DNA of 64,000 bases from Adiantum capillus-veneris. Taxonomy: Eukaryota; Streptophyta; Polypodiopsida; Polypodiales; Pteridaceae. Positions 12,697-27,573 of this stretch are shown in pieces. The notes below the pieces were generated by a model that saw only the letters and a list, made by a program, of their open reading frames with translations, was not told where the DNA came from and did no database searches. Made by a program: the position numbers and the translations under genes. Each line of letters begins with the position of its first letter. Positions within the stretch are counted from its first letter, which is position 1. Location of the stretch: the NCBI GenBank assembly GCA_014529385.2, contig CM043958.1, forward strand, positions 154,077,293-154,141,292. The letters run 5' to 3'.

Positions 12697-13571
12697 GACA
12701 TCCTACGTGTAGGATGTCTCAAGGAAATTTTTGGGCACAAAACCCAACAACTCTTATCACACACATTTTCTGAATAGCCTTTACATGCTAGCCACCAAGT
12801 TTCATCACATTTGGGCCAAAATTGACCTCATATGCAGGAAAAAACGCAAAGTCAGGGCATAGAGACAATAATGGGCCATAGACCTATCAAAACTTGTCCA
12901 AATCACATGAAACTTGCACAATACATTCATGAACACATAGCCAACCAATCTGTGTGGTCACCTGCAAAAACTGATGAAAAAGACATCCTACGCGTAGGAT
13001 GTCTATTTGACATTTTTGGCCTACAGAGGGTATTTCTACATTCCATATCTTTTCATATCATCTTCAAGAGCTCATATATCAAGTTTTAAGACATTCTAAC
13101 CATTTTTGACCCCCAACACCTTCAAAATACACTTTTTGAGCCCAAAAACACTACACAGGGTCTTACCAACATCAATTCTTGTCCAAATCAAAATCCAAGG
13201 GCATACCCTTGTTCCACAGGCCAAGAGCTACCCACAGAACAAATCTCAAGCCATTGTGATGAAAAAGACATCCTACGCGTAGGATGTCTCCAGCTTAAAT
13301 TTGACTTCTGTGCAAACAATGACATCATGGGAGCCATTACCATGGTGCAAGGAGCCCATAAATCAATTTTCAACCCATTTGGATATCATTTGCCCAATTT
13401 GTGGACATTCTACCCAATTTGTGAGCCTAAAGCCTGAATCTGCCCAAAAATCCACTTTTTGATTCCCAAACCCAATTCCAATCATATAGCCATGTTGTAC
13501 AGGCCAAGGACCACCAGCATAGCAAGTATCACCAAAATTTGATTAAAAAGGCATCCTACGCGTAGGATGTC
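12697..13571 (+). repeat. Palindrome-marked repeat array, central copy
   Basis: Four units begin with the same palindrome at 12697-12718, 12982-13003, 13267-13288 and 13550-13571, spaced 285, 285 and 283 bp. Two palindromes are perfect; the first has ACGTGT at the centre and the last begins GG instead of GA. Each is preceded by AAAA(A). The 260 bp between palindromes share only loose resemblance (for example CTTGTCCAAATCA in two units). The last unit runs to about 13680. The array separates pol from the 3' ORF of the Tat-like element. Confidence 0.9.
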
Positions 13572-13734
13572 TAGATGATAAATTTTTGCCAAAATTGCAC
13601 AGTGAGCACATACATAGTTTCCCAAGTTCCTTTTAAGTTTTATTTTCAATTTTCAAGTCATTTGGATAGTTAAAACTCAGTTTCTCAGCTAATATGGAAA
13701 AAACGCTAACTTCGGACTACTGAGTGCAACAGGA

Positions 13735-17180
<3,446 letters not shown>

Positions 17181-17300
17181 CCTTTGAAGAAGCTTTCTAC
17201 ACCGGCCTCTTCACAATCAGCTCTGATATATTCGGCCCAACACTACTGGCTCAAAATGCAAGATACGAGTCGCTGCTCAAGATGCGAGAAACCATAAGAT

Positions 17301-17312
17301 GGAGGGGGGGAG
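17301..17312 (+). other. Polypurine tract before the 3' LTR
   Basis: GGAGGGGGGAG directly precedes TGTAAGAAGCC at 17313. This is the classic arrangement of a plus-strand priming site next to the 3' LTR. Confidence 0.75.
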
Positions 17313-17595
17313 TGTAAGAAGCCGGACACACCCTACGGAAATTGACGGCTCGGCAGATTATTATTTTTTGTAATTATTCATTTATTGAGAAAAACCCGAC
17401 ATTTCACCTTGTAAATATTGGGGCTTACAGAAGTTTCCAGATTGTATCCCAGTTTTGACATTCAGATTGAGTAGATGGTTAAGATGGAACATGAGGGTTT
17501 GAGAATTGTAAGGTATTTATACCACTTTTTGACCTTAATGAAAAAACCTTTTGTCGTTTCAAAAAAAGTTTTGAAGTCTGTGAGTGAGCGTACTG

Positions 17596-17660
<65 letters not shown>

Positions 17661-17935
17661 CATCTTGACGCTACGTGCGTATTGATGGTCGAAATCGAGT
17701 GCGGAGAAGTGCAGCGTGTTGCCCCCGACAAGAGCTACGCGCCAATATCTACATTGTGCGCATACGGTCCGGTTTTGCGAGCTCCATCTACGAGCTTCAT
17801 CTGGTGATTCGGTGAGCATACGTTGTCCGCTTTTTCATTGCAGCATATCCACGCGTTCGCATTGAGTAGAGCTACACATTAGGCACTTTAGATTTCGTAA
17901 ACGAAGACCTGCAAATTTTGGCCAGACATCCTACG
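17313..17935 (+). repeat. 3' LTR of the Tat-like element, truncated
   Basis: Begins TGTAAGAAGCCGG right after the polypurine tract. It contains a TATA-like TATTTATA near 17513, a (GA)n tract at 17599-17657 and GC-richer sequence beyond. At 17925 a palindrome half-site GACATCCTACG appears, then homology stops. The LTR therefore seems to include, or lead into, the palindrome array seen at the window start. The matching 5' LTR start is outside the window, so the length cannot be measured. Confidence 0.65.
17599..17657 (+). repeat. (GA)n microsatellite in the LTR
   Basis: 59 bp of GA repeat within the truncated LTR. Confidence 0.97.
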
Positions 17936-17945
17936 TGATTCTACA

Positions 17946-19519
17946 CCAGGTGTTTTGGAGCCATTTTGGCATACCTCTAGCCTACTCATTTTCATCCCTT
18001 TCCTCATCAAGTACATCATGTACATCTGCATCAGTAATAGGCCGATCTAGAACATTTTCAGAAACCCCCATAGGCTGTACATTTGCCTCATTGGAACTTA
18101 CATTCGTATTTCCACCACTGAAAAGAGGCAACAAAGTGTCATAAATGTCCTGTGAGCTTACATTACTGTCTCTAGTACATGACAGCAAGGGCTGAACAGA
18201 ATCTTCCACAAACACTACATCCCGAGAAACTAGAATACGTTTTGTTTGCGGATGATACAACTTGTAACCTTTTCTTTCAGCACTATAACCAACAAAAATA
18301 CATTTGACAGCCTTATCATCCAATTTTCTGCACTGCACTTGTGGCACCAAAGCATATGCCAAACAGCCAAAAACACGCATGTGCTCAATACAAGGCTTTC
18401 TATCATGCCATGCTTCATATAGAGTAATAGATTGCAAAGCTTTCGTAGGACACCTGTTAAGTACATAAGTGGCACACATGATGGCCTCAAGCCAGCCTCA
18501 AGCCAAAAAGAATGCGGCAAAGCTTGACTTTTGACCATACATCGTGCCATTTCCGTCAGTGACCTGTTTTTCCTCTCAGCAACACCATTTTGCTGAGGTG
18601 TATAAGGCACTGTACATTGGTGTTTTATCCCAAGACTAGCCAGAAATGCATTAAATTCATGAGACATATACTCCCCTCCTCGATCGGAACGGAGGGTGCC
18701 CATAGTACATTTCGAGACATTTTCAGCCATAGCCAGAAATTGTTTAAAGCACATAAAAACTTCGGACTTCGCTTTAAGCGAAAATACCCATGCATGCCTG
18801 GAGTAATCATCAATGAAAGTCACAAAGTACAGGTAATTGCCCAAGGACGGAGTTTGCATGGGCCCACAAACATCACTATGCACAAGCTGCAACCTGCATG
18901 GCCGAACTGAACCATCCTTTGGAAATTTAGAACGCTGCATCGTACCCAAAATACAGCCTTCCCAAACATGTTTGACAGGTGCTTGAAGAGGCGGCAAAGA
19001 AGAAACCATATCAGATTTTTGCAAACGCAGCAAACTGGCAAAATTCAGATGACCAAAATGTGCATGCCAAAGTTTTGCATCTGAAATAGCCCTTGAATCT
19101 ACAACAGTATTTGCAAAACTTTGTCCACACTTGTCATACAAAGTGAGCTTATACAGCCCACGGCACAAAAACCCAGATGCAACAATTTCATCACCAAAAC
19201 TGAGATCATAAACTGTACATCTGTCATCCACAAATTTGACTACAAGTCCAAGTCTAGCAAGTGCGGATACAGACAAGAGATTCTTCTTGATCCCAGGTAC
19301 ATAAAGTGCATCAACAAGTGTGAAGGAACTGCCATTAGCAGTAGTGAGCACAATCTTTCCAACTCCTTGAACTGGATAAGAGGCGTTGCTGGCACAAGTG
19401 ACTGAATTCCCATGAGGGACAGACTCGAGAGAGGTAAACAATTCACGATGTGAGGTAATGTGCTTTGTAGCACCACTGTTGAAATACCACACATGTGATC
19501 TGCAGCAACTGACAAGCAT
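17946..19519 (-). pseudogene. copia protease and integrase
   Basis: The minus-strand frame from 19519 opens with the protease. The active-site motif is WYFNSGATKH where copia proteases have Asp-Ser-Gly, so the catalytic Asp is Asn. The GAG-pre-integrase zinc module LWHAHFGHLN follows, then EGCILGTMQRSKFP, in which the first Cys of the usual CEGC is Trp. The integrase core shows HSDVCGP, FIDDYSRHAWV, LRSDRGGEYMS and the PQQNGVAERKNR Glu motif. The frame breaks near 18500 at a tandem copy of CCTCAAGCCAG, and the continuation 18479-17982 carries GCLAYAL and KCIFVGYSAERKGYKLY. A stop near 17980 and the junction at 17935 remove the RT. Non-functional. Confidence 0.88.
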
Positions 19520-19599
19520 GCATCATGGACAGCAGGATTGTAAGTGCACTCTGCGCTAAAAGCCCATTCTGCATCAACATCAGCAACACAGTCTCCTTT

Positions 19600-19867
19600 C
19601 ATAGAAGACTCAACAATGGCTCCATTTGTAGTGGAACCAGCATTTGCAATGGAACCACCCTCTTTCTTCTTAGCCTCTTTGGCCTTCAACTTAGGACACG
19701 ACTTGATCAAGTGATCATTGGCTTTACAATAATGGCAACGCATCTCTTTTTTCCCTTATCACCAGAATTTCCAGAACGAATTGCTGCCAGCAAAAGCATT
19801 AGGAACATAATTTTTGCCACTCGCAGCAGAACCATAAGAAGTGGCTGCATTGATGTTACCACCCTTT
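19600..19867 (-). pseudogene. copia gag, C-terminal part with zinc knuckle
   Basis: On the minus strand this is the remainder of gag on the far side of the inserted element. After a frameshift near 19760 it reads CHYCKANDHLIKSC, a perfect C-x2-C-x4-H-x4-C knuckle (about 19737-19696), then a Lys-rich stretch leading to the protease. The gag frame resumes correctly at 19867 once the inserted element and one copy of its target duplication are ignored. Confidence 0.8.
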
Positions 19868-19872
19868 CTTTG

Positions 19873-20045
19873 TGTAAGAAACTAGGCAACTAGGCTTTGG
19901 TAGATCCTCCTCCCAGCCTCCCTTTATAGGGTGGGCTCCTAGCCCCTTGCCTTAGACGGATCCCCTGTCCACACTGCCTAGCCTAGCCCTTGGCCGTAGT
20001 CCTTGCCTAGCCTAGTTCTTAGGGTACAGGACCCGTGTCCTGACA
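19873..20045 (-). repeat. Left LTR (3' LTR) of the nested element
   Basis: 173 bp, TGTAAG...TGACA on the plus strand. On the minus strand it contains CCCTATAAAGG, a good TATA box for the element's promoter. Confidence 0.92.
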
Positions 20046-20060
20046 TTACTTCCCCCTTAA
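20046..20060 (-). other. Polypurine tract of the nested element
   Basis: The plus strand reads TTACTTCCCCCTTAA next to the left LTR, so the minus strand is TTAAGGGGGAAGTAA. This shows that the element runs on the minus strand. Confidence 0.8.
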
Positions 20061-20236
20061 GGAAGAGTTTTTGTCCTTGAAAACACAAGTAGTAACATCT
20101 TCTTAAGAATACTGGTGTTTTATTGACGTCCCATAAGTGAGCCAGTTGTCTGTATGACCGATAATTGGTGCAGTGAGGAGGTTCAATGAAAACAAGATGA
20201 ATATCTTGATTTTCAACATTGTTTTCCGTTTGCAAC

Positions 20237-20380
20237 CACTTGGGTCTAAATGGTAACTCCATTTATAACTCACTTGAGTGCTGTAAAGGAGTAACCACAA
20301 CTAAGAGTCACTTGGGTTTAAATGGTGACTCCATTTATAACTCACTTGAGTACTGTAAAGGAGTAACCACAACTAAGAGT
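20237..20380. repeat. 72-bp tandem duplication
   Basis: Two adjacent 72-bp units (20237-20308, 20309-20380) differ at about three positions. Each begins CACTTGGGT and ends AACTAAGAGT. Part of the internal non-coding region of the nested element. Confidence 0.9.
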
Positions 20381-23300
20381 TGTCCAAAGGCATAACCAGT
20401 TTTCAGATCTTCTGAAGGTACTGGAATAATTCAAGGAAACCTTGGCGTAACTTTCCATGCAGTTGTGAGCCAGATTTTCTACTCGCTTGAGTATCTTGAA
20501 CAGTCCGTTACATGTTCATCCCTAATGAAGGTGACTTGCCAACATGCTTTGTCGGCACACCTGGTAAGTCCTTGACGTATGAAAGTATTGACACAATCTC
20601 CAACCCCACCACAAGAGGTGTTCAAAGTCGAAAATCGTACTTAAGCAAATTCTAGAATAGGGAGAAACTCATCTATTTAGAAATGCGTTGTGTCAACGTA
20701 TGCTCTTAGCAGATCCTTTAGCCCAAGATTACTCTTTGTAATCTTTGTAATCTACCAATCCCCTTGGATAACTGACAGTACTGAGGTGTGTTTTCCTCAC
20801 GGTTTACAGACAGTCGTCCCAGATGACTGGTAAACGGGAAATCACAGTAGTGTTTAACATTGTTGAAGAATCAACAATGTCCGAAATAACCATCATGGTT
20901 AACTTGAAAAATCCACAAATGCCCAAACTGAGCCATGACCTCTATTGGTGATTTATAGACTCAAAGGTGATCTCATAGAGAGTGTGCACATAAGCTTCAT
21001 AAGCAACAACTTGAGGAATATGCATGCCGTTCCAAATAAGCCTTTGCTAAACACTAGGGCCCATAACACCTAGTGTGCATGCATTTAGCAAAAAACAGAT
21101 CCGAACCTGTATTTCCATGGTAATTCTTGCCAATACTTATGGCAAAAGTGATGCACCTAGAACACATTAACAGGAATGTAAATAGTTCTGAAAAGAAACT
21201 AAATACTTTCATTTGCAATCTTTTGCAAGCTTTGCTTAAACGTCTGAATCATAATAGAAGGTGAAACAGTGATCACTTCTAGATACAAACAATGAAACTT
21301 TTTCATTTGCTATATGTATAAACAACCATCTGTGATGTTGTTTAGCAATACTTGTACCTTAACAAGTCATTCTAAGTATCCGGCAATTTTTGGCCACGAA
21401 ATTGCTCCTGATACGTCGTGCTAAAAATGGTCTAGAAAACAGATGCGACCAGCACTTAGGGACTTTGTCGTGACACATATGTGAAATAGGGGGCGCGAGT
21501 GTCAGTCCTAGAGACTCATATTCGCCACATGTGGATGGAATATGTCTCAACTAAGGATGTCTGAAAAAGAAAGTACAAGATGTACTTGTGTGTGGAGGAA
21601 CTACAAAACACTCCGCGACAAGAGTGAGAGAGACCCTCATTATCTTGCTCCACACTAGCTAAACCAAACTCCTTGAGTTCCTAGACCATGTTGTATCCCA
21701 TGTGACAACATGTGCCAAATTGAACCCTACGAGTAGGTTCGTAACAACATAAGACAGAAAGATAGATTGGACACTTGGCCCAAAACACTTTGTGCCGACA
21801 TGCCCTTGGCATGGCTCTGTAACAGTCAAGCGTACCTAGACGTTTTGAAAAACCAAGCAAATCATACTAAAAATGGAATAACACCAAATCAATAGATGCG
21901 TACCTGGAGATTTGAACGTAATGTACACTTACATGTATTCAAATGGAGAGGAGCATGTCCCCTACCTGAAGAAAACAAACAGCATTGCACTGGGAACCCT
22001 GGGTGTTGCCTTTGCAATCCAAGCCCTTGGATTAGAATCTACGTAGTCAAACCGCTTGGTAAGACTCTTTGTAGAAACTGCTCAACTAGCAGATAACGGT
22101 AAACAACATAGTCAAACGTGTGGTAGATTGCGGAATTCTTTCCTTGAAAGTATAACTGGGAGAGATCAACTGTGATTCTCAATGCAGATCAACCTGTGAT
22201 CCTGAATGCCTATGGGGTGATGTAACAATTACCTGCCGGGTCTTTATCTCAAAAACAGTATGTCCCTAGACACGTCGTAGTGCTATAGTGAGAGCAAGAA
22301 ATCCACATAAGTCAGATGTCTAGCTCGTATTAACAGCCATGCTGTCTCAACTATGTGCTGCCTCTAGACTCCATGGTATAGATCAGCTGATGTAAGTGCA
22401 AGAGTATCAAAAACTCAACTTGAGCATCGCACTAGAAACAAATAGGGCAAAAATGACACCCTAAACAGCCGTAATGACAAGACTCTTGCTTGTCCATTAA
22501 CGTCGATGTATACTTCGTTGGGTATATCTTGAAAAAAATCACCCAAAGAATGCCAATAGTTGGGTCTTACCCTTCTCCTGGTATCGGCCCTCTTAGCTTG
22601 TTTGGCTCATAGCCCTTATGCAAAATAGTAGTCAATCGACGAACTGATGAAGACTAATTTGAGTAGCATCGTAGCCATGTGCTAGCTGTGAGTTAGAGCA
22701 CCTTGGCTCAAGCTGACTCAGGAGCAGAATATGTAGCAAAAGCTTCTTAGAAGAGTTTCGTTATTCTTGAAAGAAATAAGAAAAAGAGAGAAAAGAAGAG
22801 CATGCTGGGCTGAGGAACTTTCCTTAAATTTGTAGAGTGTGTGCCCAGAATGTGTGCTCTTAGACATCTTATGCCTGAATTGTAGCTTATCCTATAAGCA
22901 TTCCACAATCTGTCTATATGACGCAACCATGCAACAATCCATCCGTACTCTGTCCTTGACAGAGTTGCTGGGTTAGAGTAAAAACCTATTTTATACCCCC
23001 TAGGTAACATGCCTTGCATACAAAAGTGGAAGCACATTGGCTACCTTGAAGGCCTTAAACATAAAAACCAACACATAAGTGTCATGCAGGAGCGAAACTG
23101 GGAGGGGTTCGGTGAGATGACAACAACTGAAGCAGCTCTAGTGTTGCAGCTTACAACTCCCCACATGCCTTGTATGTGGTGCATACATAGCATGCAAACT
23201 CTGCTTGATGAGAGGTTATCTTATAGACAAAAGAGTTGAACACAACTCTTTTTTCCCCCACAAAAGAGAGACCGTGTCTCACCAAAGTATAAAAAAGGCT

Positions 23301-23576
23301 CAACTGGACAAACATTGGGATTATGCCTTGCATATTCCCTGTTGAAATCTCTAACACACGCTCGTGGCAGTGTTTCATGTAGCTCTGGAGCAAGTAAACC
23401 GTAGTACGTGCATTCATAAGGGAGCGAGCATCTCCACGAATCAAAAAGGTGTACCCTCACTCAACATACGAGGTCATGCTCAATTCGCAGAGTATGCCTT
23501 GTCATGCGAGTAGGGTGGATACCAAGTCGGGCAAGCAAGAGAGTCCCAAGCAACCTGTAATGAGTCTCAACCATAT
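20381..23576. other. Internal non-coding region of the nested element
   Basis: More than 3 kb with only short open frames on both strands and no recognised motif. I see no gag, pol or host gene fragment. Confidence 0.5.
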
Positions 23577-23776
23577 CATGCGAGTCTTGCAAGGCCTGCC
23601 TCTTCCCTTCACCCCTCCTCCATGGCTGCCTTCGACCTTGAGCTCTGATACCAGTGTAAGAAACTAGGCAACTAGGCTCTAGTAGATCCTCCTCCCAACC
23701 TCCCTTTATAGGGTGGGCTCCTAGCCCCTTGCCCTAGACGGATCCCCTGTCCACACTGCCTAGCCCGGCCCTTGGC
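23577..23776 (-). repeat. Extra truncated LTR with its own primer binding site
   Basis: At 23655-23776 the first 122 bp of the 173-bp LTR recur and stop after CCCTTGGC. The primer-site complement GCTCTGATACCA precedes it at 23642-23653. The upstream stretch from about 23577 repeats that at 24739-24804. The structure is therefore partly LTR-internal-LTR-internal-LTR, pointing to recombination or self-insertion between two copies. Confidence 0.88.
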
Positions 23777-24652
23777 ATAAGTTTCCTATAATCCTCCTAG
23801 GAATGGACTTCTTCCTTATTGGCGGGTTGCCATAGGAAAATTGTAGGTACACATGTACACCAAGGCGTGTCGTACATGTTGTCTAGACATGTCTTACATG
23901 CCTGACACATGGAGTCTTACTCTAAGGTATGCATAATAGAACTCGTAAAGAAAACTATTCCTGCATGAAATTAAGGAATCCGCTCGCATGTCGACATACT
24001 TATGTGACATCTCGTCGTCATGCGCCTTTGTGTGGTAGTCTTTGCCGGAATGGTGGGTGCTCCCTTGATCTGGCAAACCGTATAGACAAGGCGCGGGGCC
24101 AATAGCATGGTCTTGCTTCACATGAAGGGTCTATGATGCAAACATGCCATGCATGTATAGAAAACGAGGATTTCTCATCTTGCATGCAGTAAAAACCGTC
24201 CTCTTGGTGGCTTGTCAAAGCACGTGAGCGATGGCTTTCGGAGGTCGGAGACTTGGCACTGCTTTTATATTGTGAAGCAGGTGGGAAGGCACCATTGCAA
24301 ACCTTATAGGGTTTTTTTTAAAAGTAAAAAAAACTATAAATAAATAAATAACGAAACCTGCAGCAACGATGGCGGAATTGCACCTTCACAGAGTGGACGA
24401 CACCGTGCCTTGCGTGCAGAATTGGGAGATGAGCAGGTGTCGAAAAAGATGCAGCTCCGCCTTGCGATCCTATAGAGACCAACTCCGCCCGTTTCGGTGC
24501 AGGTCAGCCGGCGACCCTCCTCGTGTTAGCGGCCCCTCACACGGAGTAACGAGATTCCCTACTTGTACTCAAGGGGCCATGCCCGCCCTGTAGAATCGAG
24601 GAGAGGACATCCTCATGGAGCTTGCCCACGACCCACCTCCATGGAACTTCGA

Positions 24653-24662
<10 letters not shown>

Positions 24663-24738
<76 letters not shown>
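24663..24738 (+). repeat. (GA)n microsatellite
   Basis: 76 bp of GA repeat near the right end of the nested element. Confidence 0.97.
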
Positions 24739-24740
<2 letters not shown>

Positions 24741-24804
24741 ATGCGAGTCTTGCAAGGCTTGCCTCTTCCCTTCACCCCTCCTCCATGGCTGCCTTCGACC
24801 CTGA

Positions 24805-24816
24805 GCTCTGATACCA
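24805..24816 (-). other. Primer binding site of the nested element
   Basis: The plus strand GCTCTGATACCA is the reverse complement of TGGTATCAGAGC, complementary to the 3' end of plant initiator tRNA-Met. It lies one base from the right LTR. Confidence 0.92.
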
Positions 24817-24817
24817 G

Positions 24818-24990
24818 TGTAAGAAACTAGGCAACTAGGCTCTGGTAGATCCTCCTCCCAACCTCCCTTTATAGGGTGGGCTCCTAGCCCCTTGCCCTAG
24901 ACGGATCCCCTTTCCACACTGCCTAGCCCGGCCCTTGGCCGTAGTCCTTGCCTAGCCTAGTTCTTAGGGTACAGGACCCGTGTCCTGACA
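24818..24990 (-). repeat. Right LTR (5' LTR) of the nested element
   Basis: 173 bp, same length and ends as the left LTR, followed by the CTTTG target duplication. Confidence 0.92.
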
Positions 24991-24995
24991 CTTTG

Positions 24996-25709
24996 AGAAG
25001 CAATAAAAGCCTGTTCAACTGCACGCTGTCTAGTCCTGTTTTTTCTGGAAAGTGACTCTTGCAATAGCAATGTGCATAATGCATCAAACTTAACAACTTC
25101 TGGATTTCCTTGGGTCATAAGTATCCAAGTACTAGCAAAAGTGTGGTAAGAATCTGGTAAGGCATCAAGAACAGTTTGCACAAGGGAACTGTCTGAAATA
25201 ACTTCACCTGCAGAAATAAGTTGCTCATTGATATCCTTGACACTAGCAAGGAAAGTGTCCATATCATCTTCCTCATGCATAATCTTTGACTCCAGCTCTT
25301 TACGCAGCAAAGCAATTTTAGCCTCATTGCGGCTTGCATAAAGACCTGCTAGAATATCCCAAGCCTGTTTTGCAGATTTTGCTGAACGGATGTGAGGAAC
25401 AATGGTGCACTTCACAGACAACGCAATCAATGCATGAGCCTGCGCATCCTTAACATCCCAACGAGCTTGTTCTGCCCTAGGAAAAACAACTCTAACAGCT
25501 GCAATCCTTGCAGCAAGACCTGCAACATCCTCAACATCACCTACATCCTTAGAACCAAGACGTACATCAATGCCTTGCACAATGTTCCAGACACCCTTTG
25601 ACACAAGAACGTGTTGCATCATATAAGCCCACATAGGGAAATTGTCCCCATCCAACCTGTCCTTAGCAGCAAACATCTTGAACACATCTGTGTTGTTGTT
25701 GTCAGCCAT
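24996..25709 (-). pseudogene. copia gag, N-terminal part
   Basis: The start is taken at the Met of MADNNNTDVFKMFAAKDRLDG (ATG at 25709-25707), since the upstream Met at 25772 lies in the leader. The protein follows the copia gag (UBN2-like) pattern: FPMWAYMMQHVLVSKGVWNI, then KSAKQAWDILAGLYASRNEAK, ending EQAFIASQS where the nested element begins at the target duplication. The frame is open for about 235 codons, so this part is well preserved. Gag would form the virus-like particle that encloses element RNA. Confidence 0.88.
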
Positions 25710-26022
25710 GGTAAATGTTGCACCTGATGTGAAAACTGCCCGAAAATAGGAGAAATGGAGCGGGAACAACACGTGCTATATAGCACAAACCGTAGAAGAC
25801 TATAATGCACCTGTTATGCAGAAAACGGCATGGACAGAAATTCTGCACAAAATGACGAAATAGCCTGTGCAGTATTGCCTGTAGTGGAAACGGAGGCCGA
25901 AATGAGCCCAAATCCAAAATATTTGTCGACCTGCGAACGCTTGCCAAAGCTCACTGAAATCGAAGAAAGTGAGCAGGCGTGTGCTGGAGCAGCTGGCGAC
26001 TAAGCCCGGGAGGACGTGACCT

Positions 26023-26034
26023 GCTCTAATACCA
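26023..26034 (-). other. Primer binding site of the copia element
   Basis: The plus strand GCTCTAATACCA gives TGGTATTAGAGC on the minus strand, one mismatch from the initiator tRNA-Met complement. It lies two bases inside the LTR edge. Confidence 0.88.
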
Positions 26035-26036
26035 AT

Positions 26037-26494
26037 TGTTGGAATTAGGGTTGCAGAGAGACACACACAACTTGGAGAAGATGAAGGAAGCTCAAGGCAC
26101 ACAATAGAGAGTGTGTTACTTAGTGTGCAATGGAAAAGATAGATAGCCCTAGAGTGATGGGCATATATACAATGCACGGGGGAAAAAACCTCCTGAAGAG
26201 GGAAAAAATGCCCCGGTGGTCCTAGTGCGTTCACACACATCACTACTACATGTATATGGTAACATTCGGCTCTAGAAAGCGTTGTAGGAAGTTTCCTCTT
26301 ATGCACTCTTGAAGGCTGTGACTTAGACATTGGGTAGAGACCTCTTTGGGAATTAGTTAGGAGTCGGTCGAGTGTAGGTTGACACCCTATGCTTGCTTCC
26401 ACGCGCCTACGGGTCGAGCTTCGTCTTTAGCTAACAAATCTTGTTAGGTGAGTTCTCGCTGTGCTGACGTCCGTCGCGGCGTACCCATCCAACA
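26037..26494 (-). repeat. 5' LTR of the copia element
   Basis: 458 bp, bounded by TGTTGGA at 26037 and TCCAACA ending 26494, a perfect 7-bp terminal inverted repeat. The adjacent primer site and downstream gag confirm the orientation. The partner LTR is lost. Confidence 0.9.
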
Positions 26495-27573
26495 CAATGT
26501 AATGGAAATGGCCTATGAACTTTGAGAGTAGCGGAATTAGGAAATTAGGTGAAGCGCTTTTGAGAGATTACTTTGTGAGCATAGCGGGTGAACTTAATTG
26601 ACGGTAGCAACATAAACATGGTACTTAGTTAACTTGGCATAAACAATACTTTTGCAAGAGGGAGAGTGTAGAGAACATGACAATAGTTGAGGACCACATT
26701 CATATGGATCTGGTCCCCCCTCCAATAGCATTTGTATTATAATTTCTCCCATCAAGAGAGACTTGGTACAATATAATCTTTGTGTTCCTTCTGACCTACG
26801 TGATGCAATGAAGATGGAAATCTTCATGCATCACAAGCATAACATAAACTTGTAGAAAGCATTAACTATCCCAAGCCTCAGTCCCGAGGCCTCAAACACC
26901 TTCGAAGGTGGAGAGAGCTAGCGGGGAATGAGGGTAGGGAAGAGGAAGAAGAAACATTCCATAGGAGAAAGAAATAGTTCCTCACTTATCATTACTCTTC
27001 TTGCTAGCATACATAATAGCATAGTAATGGAGATGGATAAGATAGCAAGCTTAAGCATTGAATCATGGCTCTTGGTTAGATTTGCATTCCATAGCCAAGA
27101 GTTTTGATGTAGGCTTTCACTTCTCACAAGCTTGGAGAAGGAGGTGGTGTTCCTCAACTTTCAGCAAGTGAGAATGCCCTTCCAAATGAGTGTGTGTGTG
27201 TGTGGAGTATATCCCCCTAGCACCCCCCTCCTTTCTTTGGGCGAGTGGTGACTTTTCTACATGTTGCAGGCTCGTTGGACCCCTCTCCCTCCTCTAGCCA
27301 ATCACATGCAACATGCAGCATGGGTAGTCTTTTGACAAGTATCCTCCTTACCCCCTAGAGAGAGAGAGAGCTTAAAAATATCTAGATATTTTTTGGATGG
27401 AAGTAGAAGCTCATTGGACCCCTATTTAGCCCAACCAATAGCATTCAAGCACACCAGGTTAAGCTGATTGAGAACCTGACATGTGTCCCATGTGCCCTTT
27501 TAGAAAAGGGGTGCCCCTTAGGTGAGTGGAAGGTTAGGTTAAAGATTCCCCTAACTTTGGGATTTTTATGCAT

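Larger units (their letters stand above)
19873..24990 (-). mobile_element. Non-coding LTR element nested in copia gag
   Basis: A 5.1-kb insertion bounded by 173-bp direct LTRs (19873-20045 and 24818-24990), each starting TGTAAGAAACTAGG and ending GTGTCCTGACA. A perfect 5-bp target duplication CTTTG flanks it at 19868-19872 and 24991-24995. A primer binding site and polypurine tract place it on the minus strand. No gag or pol motif is visible inside, so it is a LARD/TRIM-like non-autonomous element. A third, truncated LTR lies at 23655-23776. The two outer LTRs differ at about six positions by eye, suggesting a fairly recent insertion. Confidence 0.92.
17936..26494 (-). mobile_element. Ty1/copia retrotransposon, truncated and split
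   Basis: Read on the minus strand: 5' LTR at 26494-26037, primer binding site at 26034-26023, gag from 25709, then a 5.1-kb inserted element, then the gag zinc knuckle, protease and integrase down to about 17946. RT, RNase H and the 3' LTR are missing. The order PR-IN before RT and the motif PYTPQQNGVAERKNRSL identify Ty1/copia. It joins the Tat-like LTR at 17935. Confidence 0.88.

Noticed and set aside
12697-13571. CRISPR-like array
   Set aside because: Spacing is about 285 bp, repeats are palindromic and lie inside a plant retrotransposon; no cas genes.
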